From positions 220,894 to 284,893 of the forward strand of contig QEOQ01000378.1 in assembly GCA_010279815.1 (NCBI GenBank): a DNA stretch of 64,000 nt, read 5' to 3'. The translations under genes were made by a program, and so were the position numbers. Under the pieces are notes generated by a model. That model did no database searches, had not been told where the DNA came from, and saw only the letters and a program-made list of their open reading frames with translations. Source of the stretch: Brachionus plicatilis. Its lineage: Eukaryota > Rotifera > Eurotatoria > Ploima > Brachionidae. Positions 32,721-43,600 of the stretch are shown in pieces. Within the stretch, counting starts at the first letter, position 1. Each line of letters opens with the position of its first letter.

Positions 32721-32955
32721 TGAAGTAGCTTTAGCTCGGTACAGATATACAAATAAATAAATAAATAGTCATAAAATTATAAACTTACGTGTCTATTTTC
32801 TGCCTTTCAAAAACGATTCTTTTTTTTATTCTAATTTTATTTTGTTACCTTTATTTTAATCATTTTATTTTGATTTAATTTAATTTTTATTTTTCTCTGA
32901 AGGAGCTAACGCTCGATACAGATCTACAAATAAATAAATAATAAATAAATAACAT
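32720..32955 (+). repeat. Two tandem LINE-type 3' tails
   Basis: GAAGTAGCTTTAGCTCGGTACAGATATACAAATAAATAAATAAA ends one copy at 32767; GAAGGAGCTAACGCTCGATACAGATCTACAAATAAATAAATAA ends the next at 32951. Only the start of each is given here as evidence: an AGCT-type stem, then ACAGAT-TACA, then (TAAA)n. A third relative lies at 47676-47710. Confidence 0.6.
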
Positions 32956-33654
32956 TCCACGTGTTTATCAAGTTAAAAAAAGGTTTTTCACAAATTTTTT
33001 CACAAAAACGATGACTTCATGGATGTTTCATCTATGAATCATCTCATTTTTTAAACAATGTGTTCCAGATTTGGTCAAAAGTCAAAGTTAAGTAAAAATT
33101 AAACTTGAAAATTAGTGAAATTTTTTTTTTGAAGTCACTTTGCTTTTTATTGAAGTCAAGTCAAAACTTTGACTTTGCTTATTTCTTTAAACGGCACTTT
33201 TTTGGGTTCTTATTTAGTAGGCCGGTTAGATATCATATGAATGTGATCCTGGCAGATGGATTGCCGTTCCAAATAGTTTTTTTGGCGGCCTAGCTCAAGT
33301 CTAAATCATTAAAATAAAAGTCCGAGCCAAAACTTTAAAATAAAAAAAAATTCATAGTCAAAGTCTTAATTTACTTGAATTCAAAATGAATTCAGTTTAA
33401 AGAGGACTTTAAAAACTGTGATATTGAGATTATTTTTATATTTCTAAGATTTATGATATAAATCAGTTCAATTAATTTCCTAAAACTAATTGCATGTATA
33501 AGACTATTGAATGGTAAGAAAACGATTTGAAAAAAAAAGGTTTCAGACTGATAATGGAAAAAAATAATTTTCTAATTTATTTTTAACAATAGTTACATCG
33601 ATCAAATGGAGTTTATTTTAGATAAGTCGATATTTTTAAAAAATTAGATTTAAT

Positions 33655-33990
33655 AGATAATTCCTAATCTTCGAAAGGCTTTTTGTTAAAAGAATTAAGA
33701 GAAATGCTGCTTACCCATCCGTTTTTTGATAATATTAATGCAAATTTAGAAAAATTAGCCGCTAAATATAATATTAAGATTAATTAATTCCCTTAATATA
33801 ATTGCAAACTTAATCCCATAGAAAGTGTTTGGTGAGATTTAAAGAATTTTGTTAGACCAAATAATGACCAGGATTTCAATAAGTTTTCAAGGTTAAATTG
33901 CAGCTCCCTGGACCAATATGAAAATAAAAAATAGGAATAAAGTTTTGGAATAGATTTTGGAAGGCTCTTGAAATTTATGAAAATAATTCT
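33655..33990 (+). pseudogene. Degenerate DDE transposase C-terminus
   Basis: The frame reads SSKGFLLKELREMLLTHPFF and LEKLAAKYNIKIN, continues through stops, then YNCKLNPIESVW, a stop, DLKNFVRPNNDQDFNKF. The N-P-I-E-x-x-W block followed by K-x-x-V-R is the usual end of a DDE-type transposase. Several in-frame stops and shifts show decay. Confidence 0.6.
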
Positions 33991-34507
33991 AGTTGTCAAG
34001 ATTTTCTTCAATCATTTTTCGGTGCAAAGTCCAGTGCAAACGTCAAAAACCACAAAAAAAACAAATCTTTTAATAAAAATATTTGATAATTTTTCTTTTT
34101 AATATAAAAGCTTAGAAAATAAATAAAAAAATGAATCATATTTTGAAAAAAAAAAATTTTTAATTTTAAATTTAAAACACCATTAAAAAGGTGATTTTTT
34201 TAAATTCAATTTTAAAAGCCGAAATAATTTTATGACCATAAATCCTTTGGGTAACTTTTATTTAGCATTAATTAAAATTTATTAAGAAATGTTTTAAAAG
34301 AAGACTTTAATTTAAAGGAATTCATAGTTTTTCCTAAAAATAAAACAAAACATATGCTGGTTTTTCGATTTTTTAAAATAACCTGGTAGAAAGAAACCTG
34401 TCTGCTTGATTTTTGCTAAGATTACTAAGACTTTGAAGATAACATTTCATTTTAAAAATCGACACAAAATAATTATAGAACTTTCTCAAAAATCATCAAT
34501 TATTATT

Positions 34508-34688
34508 CAATTGAATAGCAAGTAAAATGGACAAATAAACTGCAATAGATTTTATTAAAAACGAAGAATCATCGAGCTTATATTTCAATAATAACACTCA
34601 AGATGGAAATAAAGTTTACTTTAGATGCAACAGAGCTAAATTAAGAACATATCTATGTCCAGCTGGATTTTACTTGCTATTCAATTGT
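34508..34688. pseudogene. FLYWCH/MULE-like fragment bounded by inverted 21-bp repeats
   Basis: CAATTGAATAGCAAGTAAAA at 34508 is repeated inverted at 34667-34688 with a single-base indel. Between them one frame reads ESSSLYFNNNTQDGNKVYF then RCNRAKLRTYLCPAGFYL, similar to the FLYWCH-type N-terminus of MULE elements. The right arm overlaps the coding sequence, so the left arm may be a captured copy. Confidence 0.4.
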
Positions 34689-34704
34689 CACAATAAAGAA
34701 GTAC

Positions 34705-34863
34705 CGTATTCCCTCGTTCGATTATGCTGCACTACAAGCTAAGACATGCAGATTAAAACATCAAATTTAAAATATTTTAGCATGGGTGAGATGTACTTTG
34801 GTCCATGGTCCAAAACCTGGTAGCTTAATTTATGGTGCGGCATAATCGAACGAGGGAATACGG
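34705..34863. mobile_element. 159-bp MITE, Tc1/mariner (pogo)-type with TA duplication
   Basis: Perfect inverted ends CCGTATTCCCTCGTTCGATT at 34705 and their complement ending at 34863 are flanked by TA on both sides. It has no coding capacity. It inserted beside the MULE-like fragment. Confidence 0.75.
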
Positions 34864-34865
34864 TA

Positions 34866-36178
34866 TTAATTAAATAAAATAAAAAATATTGTTTCTGATC
34901 ATTTATTTATTTTTTACTGGTGTTTTATTTTTAATCTACAAATCGTTTATTATTTATTTACGAATCATTTTTATTTTTATGTACTAATCATTTAATAAAA
35001 AAATAGTGATAATTTATTCATATTTATAGATATAAAAGGAAACCCACAGAAGCAAAAGAAGTTTAAGAAGCTTTTAACTATGTGGTCAGACAATAGAAAT
35101 TTTTCAAATTATAGAAGGCAAATTGAAGTTTGAGATCAAGATCAAAAGATCAAAATATAAATTGTAATATTTTTTTTAATAAAAGAGAAAAAATAAATTT
35201 TTTCAAAAGCATTTACTTGACATGTCATGTCAAGTTTATTTTTATATTTAAAATTTTAAAATGTCCCTTTTTATTGAAATTTAATAGGTTTAAATATTTA
35301 AATTGATTTTAATGAAAACTTACTTTTAAAGACAAAAAATTAACTGTTTTAAAATTTAAAATGTATTAAAGTAGAAAAATAAAATTATTTCAGTTTGAAT
35401 TAATGGATACAAAAGTTTTAAATTTTAATTTGTGAATTAACTTAACCATGATCTTAAAATTTAATCTGATACTTCATTTCGCTTGATAGAATCATTTCTT
35501 TGTACTTTCTATAATATTGAAAAATAACTTAATAGCTTTTTTTTCAATTTAAATTATTAAAAATTATAAATTGTGCTTATTTTTCTTAAAATTAAAAAAA
35601 AATCGGCTTGGTTAAATAAATGAAGCGAAATTTTGACTGAGAGCTCTAAAACAAATTTATAAATTTCAAATGAAAATGTAGAGATTTTAATTATTCATAA
35701 AATTGAATGCAATATAAGTATAAACTCCTTAAAATTGAAGAATTTTACCCAAAAAAATACATTTTTAGTTGAGCTATGAATTTTTTTGTTTTATTTTCAA
35801 GGTTATCAAAAGGCTATAAAATACTTCATTTATTCAAATTTAATTCAAATCTAATACAAAATTTTGAAATTTTTAATTATTTTGAAAGTTTTAATTATTT
35901 AAAAAAAAAAGAAATTAAATTTTTTTATTTTTTTACAAAATCTGTAAGACTTATGCTGATCGTCGAATATTGAAGGCTTAAACGTAGGAAACTTATTACT
36001 TATTAGCAAAGTAAGCTTCTCAAGTCCGATTAAGACTTAAAAATTTTCCCAACTATTTTTAAAATAAAAATAAAAAGTCCCAAGTCTAAAAAATAAAAGA
36101 TTAATCTTATAAAATTTACAACAAGTTATTTTTAGAAATGTTATGTTGACTTTCGAATGACCAAGTATTAGGTTATGA
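34866..36178. other. AT-rich intergenic DNA
   Basis: Nothing I can support apart from scattered AAGTCC/GACTTA words near 36010-36080, similar to the hAT-type MITE interiors. Confidence 0.45.
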
Positions 36179-36251
36179 GCCGAAATAGCTCAGTTGGGAG
36201 AGCGTTAGACTGAAGATCTAAAGGTCCTTGGTTCGATCCCGAGTTTCGGCA
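36179..36251 (+). tRNA. tRNA-Phe (GAA), copy 1
   Basis: A full cloverleaf: acceptor GCCGAAA/TTTCGGC, D arm GCTC/GAGC, anticodon arm TTAGA-CTGAAGA-TCTAA with anticodon GAA, T arm CTTGG/CCGAG with TTCGATC, discriminator A. There is no intron. A T run follows as Pol III terminator. Confidence 0.97.
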
Positions 36252-36351
36252 CTTTTTTGTTATCAATTTTGATAAAATTTGCCCAAAAATAGCTATTTTT
36301 TTAATTTGAAGATTGTGCTTAGGTAATTTTTGAAAATTATCATCAATTCAA

Positions 36352-37056
36352 NNNNNNNNNNNNNNNNNNNNNNNNNNNNNNNNNNNNNNNNNNNNNNNNN
36401 NNNNNNNNNNNNNNNNNNNNNNNNNNNNNNNNNNNNNNNNNNNNNNNNNNNNNNNNNNNNNNNNNNNNNNNNNNNNNNNNNNNNNNNNNNNNNNNNNNNN
36501 NNNNNNNNNNNNNNNNNNNNNNNNNNNNNNNNNNNNNNNNNNNNNNNNNNNNNNNNNNNNNNNNNNNNNNNNNNNNNNNNNNNNNNNNNNNNNNNNNNNN
36601 NNNNNNNNNNNNNNNNNNNNNNNNNNNNNNNNNNNNNNNNNNNNNNNNNNNNNNNNNNNNNNNNNNNNNNNNNNNNNNNNNNNNNNNNNNNNNNNNNNNN
36701 NNNNNNNNNNNNNNNNNNNNNNNNNNNNNNNNNNNNNNNNNNNNNNNNNNNNNNNNNNNNNNNNNNNNNNNNNNNNNNNNNNNNNNNNNNNNNNNNNNNN
36801 NNNNNNNNNNNNNNNNNNNNNNNNNNNNNNNNNNNNNNNNNNNNNNNNNNNNNNNNNNNNNNNNNNNNNNNNNNNNNNNNNNNNNNNNNNNNNNNNNNNN
36901 NNNNNNNNNNNNNNNNNNNNNNNNNNNNNNNNNNNNNNNNNNNNNNNNNNNNNNNNNNNNNNNNNNNNNNNNNNNNNNNNNNNNNNNNNNNNNNNNNNNN
37001 NNNNNNNNNNNNNNNNNNNNNNNNNNNNNNNNNNNNNNNNNNNNNNNNNNNNNNNN
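36352..37056. other. Assembly gap (N)
   Basis: 705 N lie between tRNA-Phe copies 1 and 2. The spacing of the other copies leaves room for a hidden extra repeat unit, which cannot be judged from here. Confidence 0.99.
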
Positions 37057-38059
37057 TTTTTACAAAAACAAATTCAAAGATTGAATTTTTAAATAAAGAA
37101 AAAATTGGTTTCAATTAGCAATAATTGAGAATTTTTGATATAATTTTTTAAAGTTTTTTTTTCTTAATTTTTAATAAAAATAGTTTATAAAAGACAATAT
37201 TCTAAATAATACAAATTAAAAAATACAGCTTTCTAGTTTTTGTAAAGAAAATACTTCAAAAACTTTGATGAACTTGACTCAATCTACTTCTTGGGGCTTT
37301 ATCTTTCTGGGATGGCAAAACTCTTAACAGGTTGTCAACAAAGGGTGTTCTATTCCACTTGTTTATTTTAAGATAAAGTAGACTTGAATTAAAATTTAAA
37401 AAAAATTTAATAAAAAAAATGACTTTTTTTTTTAACTTTTGCACAAGTCTGAAAAATTAAAAGTAATGATCCTAGATTTAAGTGCAAAAAAAATTCAAAT
37501 TTTAAATTTGAGTTATTATGAATCATCTAGTATATGACTGCGTTGTATTTGATTTAATTTTAATTAATAAATATTTTGATAATAGAAGAATGCAATAATT
37601 CTTAGTAAACTATTTTGAAGCTGATTTGAGAGCATTCGACAATTTTCTTTATAAGCTATATTTATTATTCTATTAAATATTAACTATTTATTTTAATTTT
37701 TTTTTTAATTTAAATATTAATATTCTTTATGCTTTGCGATAACTATCTGTTTATTATAATGGTTAGTAGGATAATTTTTATCCACTTTTTATTTATAAAA
37801 ATCTTAAAATTTGAAAAAAAAATCTTAACCAAGTCCGTTAACTGGACTTCACAAATTATTCAAAGTTAATTTACGGTATAAAATTTTTTTTGTTATTTTA
37901 ACGTTAAGACTTTTGAAAAAATCTGTGTACATCTGTGCTAATTAACCTTTAAAATTCTTTGTGAACAATGATCACAATTTTTGATGAGCATTTTGAAAAT
38001 ATTTAATAATTTAATTTTTTTTAAGTACTTTACTATTGAATTTTCAATTGTAGCTATGA
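37057..38059. other. AT-rich spacer between tRNA-Phe copies
   Basis: No gene is seen. The last 40 bp before the tRNA (ACTATTGAATTTTCAATTG) recur before copies 3 and 4. Confidence 0.5.
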
Positions 38060-38132
38060 GCCGAAATAGCTCAGTTGGGAGAGCGTTAGACTGAAGATCT
38101 AAAGGTCCTTGGTTCGATCCCGAGTTTCGGCA
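38060..38132 (+). tRNA. tRNA-Phe (GAA), copy 2
   Basis: Identical in all 73 bases to copy 1. Preceded by ACTATTGAATTTTCAATTG and followed by a long T run. Confidence 0.97.
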
Positions 38133-38968
38133 CTTTTTTTTTTGCATTTGACCATAATAAATATTAGTCTTTTTATTTTTTAGTTTAATCTTTAGTTATA
38201 AATGATTGATTTTTAGTTAATTTGTTGAAAGTTTAAATTTGTCTATTAAATAATTATTCAGGAATTAAATTTTGAAAATTTTATTATGCTTTTAATTTTC
38301 TAAAATTAAAACCAAAATTAGGAAATTGCGATTTTATTAACAAAAATTACTGTACAAAAAGGAAAAACGTTATATTTTTATTTTGTAATTGTATGCACTT
38401 CCCACATTAATACCGATTTGATGACATTTAAATTTATGAATTAATTAATTCACAGAAAATTAATAAAAAAAACAAAAAGTTCATATAAATTTATTTTTAA
38501 AGAAAAATATTTGAAAAAAATATTAAAAAAAACACCAAGTCTAATTAAATTTTATAAAATTAAAATTATCTTTTTTAAAAAAAAATTTCAATTATTTACT
38601 AACAATATCAATGAAAGAAGAATACTCCTGAAATTAATTTTTTTAAATTAAAATTACAAGAGATTTTTATTCTGAAAAATAATTTTCTAAGATAAATTTT
38701 CTAAGAATTGTTATTTCTATTAATTATTTATTATGAAAAAATAATTTTATGAAGAAAAATTTTATTAATTGGACATTCATTTATTAATTGGATTTTATCT
38801 GTCCAACTAGGCGTTGTGAATTTCTAATGTAATTTTAAAGTCAATAAAAAAATTGAAAAAATTTATTGATTTTCTATTATAAAATAATCAATTAGATTAT
38901 AATTTTTTTAAATAGAAAAATTAAATTTTAAAAGAATTTTACTATTTAATTTTCAATTGTAGTTATGA
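38133..38968. repeat. Spacer with duplicated 5' flank
   Basis: The last ~95 bp (from TATTATAAAATAATCAATTAG) are repeated before copy 4 (from about 40053), showing that the tRNA was duplicated together with its upstream DNA. Confidence 0.6.
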
Positions 38969-39041
38969 GCCGAAATAGCTCAGTTGGGAGAGCGTTAGAC
39001 TGAAGATCTAAAGGTCCTTGGTTCGATCCCGAGTTTCGGCA
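38969..39041 (+). tRNA. tRNA-Phe (GAA), copy 3
   Basis: Identical to copy 1. The 3' flank (GTTGTCTC after the T run) is shared with copy 4. Confidence 0.97.
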
Positions 39042-40148
39042 CTTTTTTTGTTCGTTTGTTGTCTCGAGATGTATTAAGACCAGAACAAAAAATTAAAAAA
39101 AATCAATCATGAATAAATTAAGATAATTTTTATTAAATTTGTTGAATTTTATGAGAATGGTTATTTTACAAATTCAAACCATAAATTTTACATCATAGAT
39201 CAACATTTTTTTGTATCCTTTGAGAAAAAAGAAGGTGAAACTAGTCAGACAGACCAGTTAAAGGGTGGACTTAATGTCAAACAGAATGGTGAAAAACCTA
39301 GATGGTTTTTACTGAAACTAAGAAGAGCTCGGTTATTTTAAAAAGATAAACAATTAATAAATACTGTGGTGCTATCATGTGACTTTTCTTGGTAATTTTA
39401 CGTAAAAATGCGATTTTTAGCGTAATTTATCAGATTAATTATACGCAGCATTTCTCACTCTAATGCGTAAATTGAACGATGTCAAAAATAAACCGATTTT
39501 TGGAAAAATTCTAATTTTTTAGAACAAAATAAAAGTCAGATTATAGCATCACTGTCTATTTTTATGGCGTCTAGAATAGATTATACATATTACTTAACAA
39601 AAAATTAACATTTATACTTCAATTTGACAACAAAAATAAATCAAAAAATATAATTTGTTTTCTATAATAAAATAAAAAATTAGATTATTGCTTTTTATTG
39701 AATAAAAAAAAAAATGAATTTTACAAGTTTTAAATTAAAATAAAGACCGTACTTTTTTAGAAAAGAACGGTCTTTATTTGTTTCAACATAGAATATTTGA
39801 AAGAATGATTGCCTTCTCTTTTAAATTTCTGTTTTACAATAATTCACCTTTAAATTTAATAGATAAACTGGTAAATAATGTCTCAAGAAATCTTAAATAT
39901 AATTTTAATTAATTATAATTTCATTTTTTTTGTTGTCTCAAAATATGAAATGGAATAATTTATTCGAACCGATAGAAAATTCGAAAAAAGGTAAAAAAAA
40001 ATTTGATTTATTTGTTTAAAATGGAAATTGAATAAAAAGAAAATTTATTTTTTATTATAAAATAATCAATTGGATTGTTATTTTTATTAAATAAAAAAAT
40101 TAAAATTTTAAAAGAATTTTACTATTGAATTTTCAATTGAAGATATGA

Positions 40149-40221
40149 GCCGAAATAGCTCAGTTGGGAGAGCGTTAGACTGAAGATCTAAAGGTCCTTG
40201 GTTCGATCCCGAGTTTCGGCA
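40149..40221 (+). tRNA. tRNA-Phe (GAA), copy 4
   Basis: Identical to copy 1. It lies 382 bp before the MARF1 start codon on the same strand. Confidence 0.97.
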
Positions 40222-40602
40222 TTTTTTTCATTTTTGTTGTTGTCTCAAAATATGAATTTTAAATTTTTGTCTTTTTTTCCGTGAAAAAAAAAATGCCACT
40301 TTTATTCAGCACCTCTCAAGTTGAAGGAAATTTGGAGAAATTTTTTCAAAAAAGGTCGATCAAGCTACTATTTTGGGCTTTGAAAAGTTTGCTCTCTTCT
40401 GCACTAGAAATCAATGTGTACACATGCAACAATTCAATTCATCACCCGATGGTACAACTAATTAAAAAGTGTGCTTTTTTTTCAAAAAAAAAATTCAAAT
40501 TTTAGTCAAGGTTAGACTAATTTAACATCTTTATTTAAGCTCTCATCTCAATTGATTTCACTTTTTCTAAAATCAACCAAAATTTTAACACAAAGCTTTA
40601 GA

Positions 40603-43600
40603 ATGAACCACGGCGAATCACCACACAGCTGGATAGTGGACAACCTCAAATCTCTGATCAGACCAAGCGATGACAACCTGAGCGATTGTACGCTCACATC
40701 CAGCCCGGAAATGGTGCGCACTCTCGACAACCAGCTCAATCCAAACGCTCGCGCATTCTCGCCCGAAGAAATCCACCTGAAGCCATCAGGCTGCAAATTG
40801 ACCAGCTCCAATTCTTCCTCGTCCATCGGCTCGCTCAGCTACTTGGACGAGGACTCGGGCAACTTTTCCAAGGCCAACCGGTCCACCTCGGGCTCCAATC
40901 TGCTCAACATTCCCTCTCAAAGCTTCATAAACACCAGCGATTTCATCGACTACGACTACTCGTCCTTGCACGACATGTCCACCGAGCTCTACCCGCCTTT
41001 TCTCGCCTTGCCAAGCTGCACAGCCCAGCTGTCAGTGCCAAATTTGCTCAAGTCAAGACTCAGCTCCACTTCGACGCCCTCAAACTATCCCAAGTTTCAG
41101 CCGCGTGACCAAGACCCGGCCAACTCATCGGTCCACGACTTCCACAAGTACAAGGCCAAAAATTTCAAGTTTCCCAATGCCAAGATTCAGAAAAGCTCAA
41201 GCACTTTGTTCAACAATCTGAAGCCGATGCAAGTTCAGCACTCCACGTCGTATGACAACATAGGCGCGTTTAGTGCCGCGCCACCATGGGCCAACACTCA
41301 GCTAACGCCCAGCAACAAAGAGCAAATAACGCTGCATGTCAAAAATTTGGACTACAAAATCAGCATGGACGAGTGGAGACGCATTTTGATGGAAAACTTC
41401 CGCAAACACTGCAAGGACATCATTAGTGTAAATGTGGTGACCAATTCGGACAAGTCACTGCTGGGCATTGTCAAGCTGGGCTGCAAAGATGACGCCAGGC
41501 TGGCCATTTCCAGTCTGCACCACAAAAAAATTGGCTACAAGCGACTCAATGTGACGATTGCTTTTTCTCCGTCGAGCAGCTCGCCCAAGTCAAAAATAGT
41601 CGCTCTGCTCAAATCGATGGACTCGAACGAAATGCTTTTGCCAAGATTCATTGAGCTTTACGAACAGCGCTACAACCAGACTATCACTGTCAGCGAGCTG
41701 TTCAAGCTAAAGGACATTGTTTACATTACTCAGTCCAAAGACGGAAATGGCAGGATTATTAAGCTTTCATGCAAGAACTACCACAACAATTTGGAAAATG
41801 AAATGCAAGAGCTGCTCCATCAGCCCTATTGTTCGCTGCACAGACAAAGCAATCAGATGGATGTGACTTTTTTGCCCAATGTTGTTGTTTCGTTGAGGAC
41901 TTTTAAGTCGGCAGTGCACAAGCTGCTGAACGATCATGGCGGTCAAATGCCGCTCTTGAGTTTTCTCGACTGCTACAAATGCTGCATATTGAATCAAGGA
42001 AGTGAAATGAGAATTGACAGTGACAATGGCGTGCCCTTGGAACATTTGATCACGTGTGCTCAAGATGTGCAAATTCAGTTCAACGAGGGGTTTTATAAAC
42101 AGCTCAAGTGGGAGAATGACAAGAGTAGAGGTGGATTTTCTCAAAAGGTAGTTATTTTTTAAACAATTTCAATTAGACAAATTTAAATTATGATTTATTT
42201 AGTATTTTTTTCTCTAAAAAATACCCTAGCATTTAAGACACAAATGAAAAAAAATTTAAACTAAAATTAAAAATTCACTTTTTATTTGAAAAAATTTTTT
42301 AAAATTTTTTTTGATCATTTATTCTCAGTGTTAATGAAAAATGATTATATGGACTAATTCTTAATTCTGCAGTAATAAAGCTATATTATTTAATTTTAAA
42401 ATAAGGAAAATTTTAATTAATTAACAAAGTTAAATTAAATTTTTTGTTACACAAAAATGAATACTTACAAAATTAATTTATAGGCCTAATTAAATACTTA
42501 AGAAAATTTTAACAAGAGCAACTTCACTTATTTCAATCTTCGAAATATTTAAAGACTGTGGAAAAAGTTGTATTCATTTCAGAAATTTCTTAATAAATTT
42601 AAAAATGAATTTTATAATTTTTTATTTAAAAGAAGCATTTCATATAATTTTTTTGTGCTGTGTAAACTATCCTCATTTTTCCCAATCATCTGATATTTTT
42701 TTATATAATAAATTTTTTTTTTTTTTCAAATGAACATTTCGAAACACAGCTAAGTTGAAAAATTAATTAAAAAAATTCAATACTTAGTCTCCAGTATTTT
42801 TATTATCATTTAATTTAAGAAAAAAATTAAGGTTAAAATATCTTTTATTGAATAAGAATAAATATTTTAACTAAAATTAAAATTAAAAAAAATTTTTTTA
42901 ATTTTTATCTAGTGTAACCATTTTTTATCAAAAAACCAATTCTTTAATTTTTAAATAACTTTAAGTTAGTTTTTAAAGTCTCCAAAAAATATAGCCGATT
43001 TTTTATATAACCTATCAAGTTCTTCAAAAAAAATTTTAAAAATGAATAAAATTTAATTTTATGCATAAGCAGAATTTAAGTAGTACATATAATCCAAATG
43101 CTCATAAAATTTACCTTGATTCAATTTTTGTTCAAAAATTAAAAAATCATGTATTTCACAAAACTGTTTAAAGTCAGAATGAGAATTCCTGATCTTAGAA
43201 ATATATCAAGCTAGGAATCATGAAAATATTTTTTTAACAACTTTCAAGAATTAAAGCAAATAAACTCTCAATTTTTTTACCAAAATTTAAAGATAAAATA
43301 AAATATTCTAATTACTGAAAATATGTATACAAAATGATTAAATGGAAGAAGAAAAAAAAAGGAAATGTCAAAAATACTTTATGATTTTCAAAAAATACCC
43401 TTGAAAAAGGGTTTTGTGAAATTCAGTGCAAATTGATAAAAAGAACAGAAAAAAATTTAAAAAAATTGAATATTTTTTTTCTAAATGTTCAATTAAATTC
43501 TGTAAATACAACATAGTGCAACATTCAAAGGTGCATATTTAATGATTAAATATCAAGGTATACTTAATTTGCAGATTTTAGCAGAAATTAAATTTCAATA

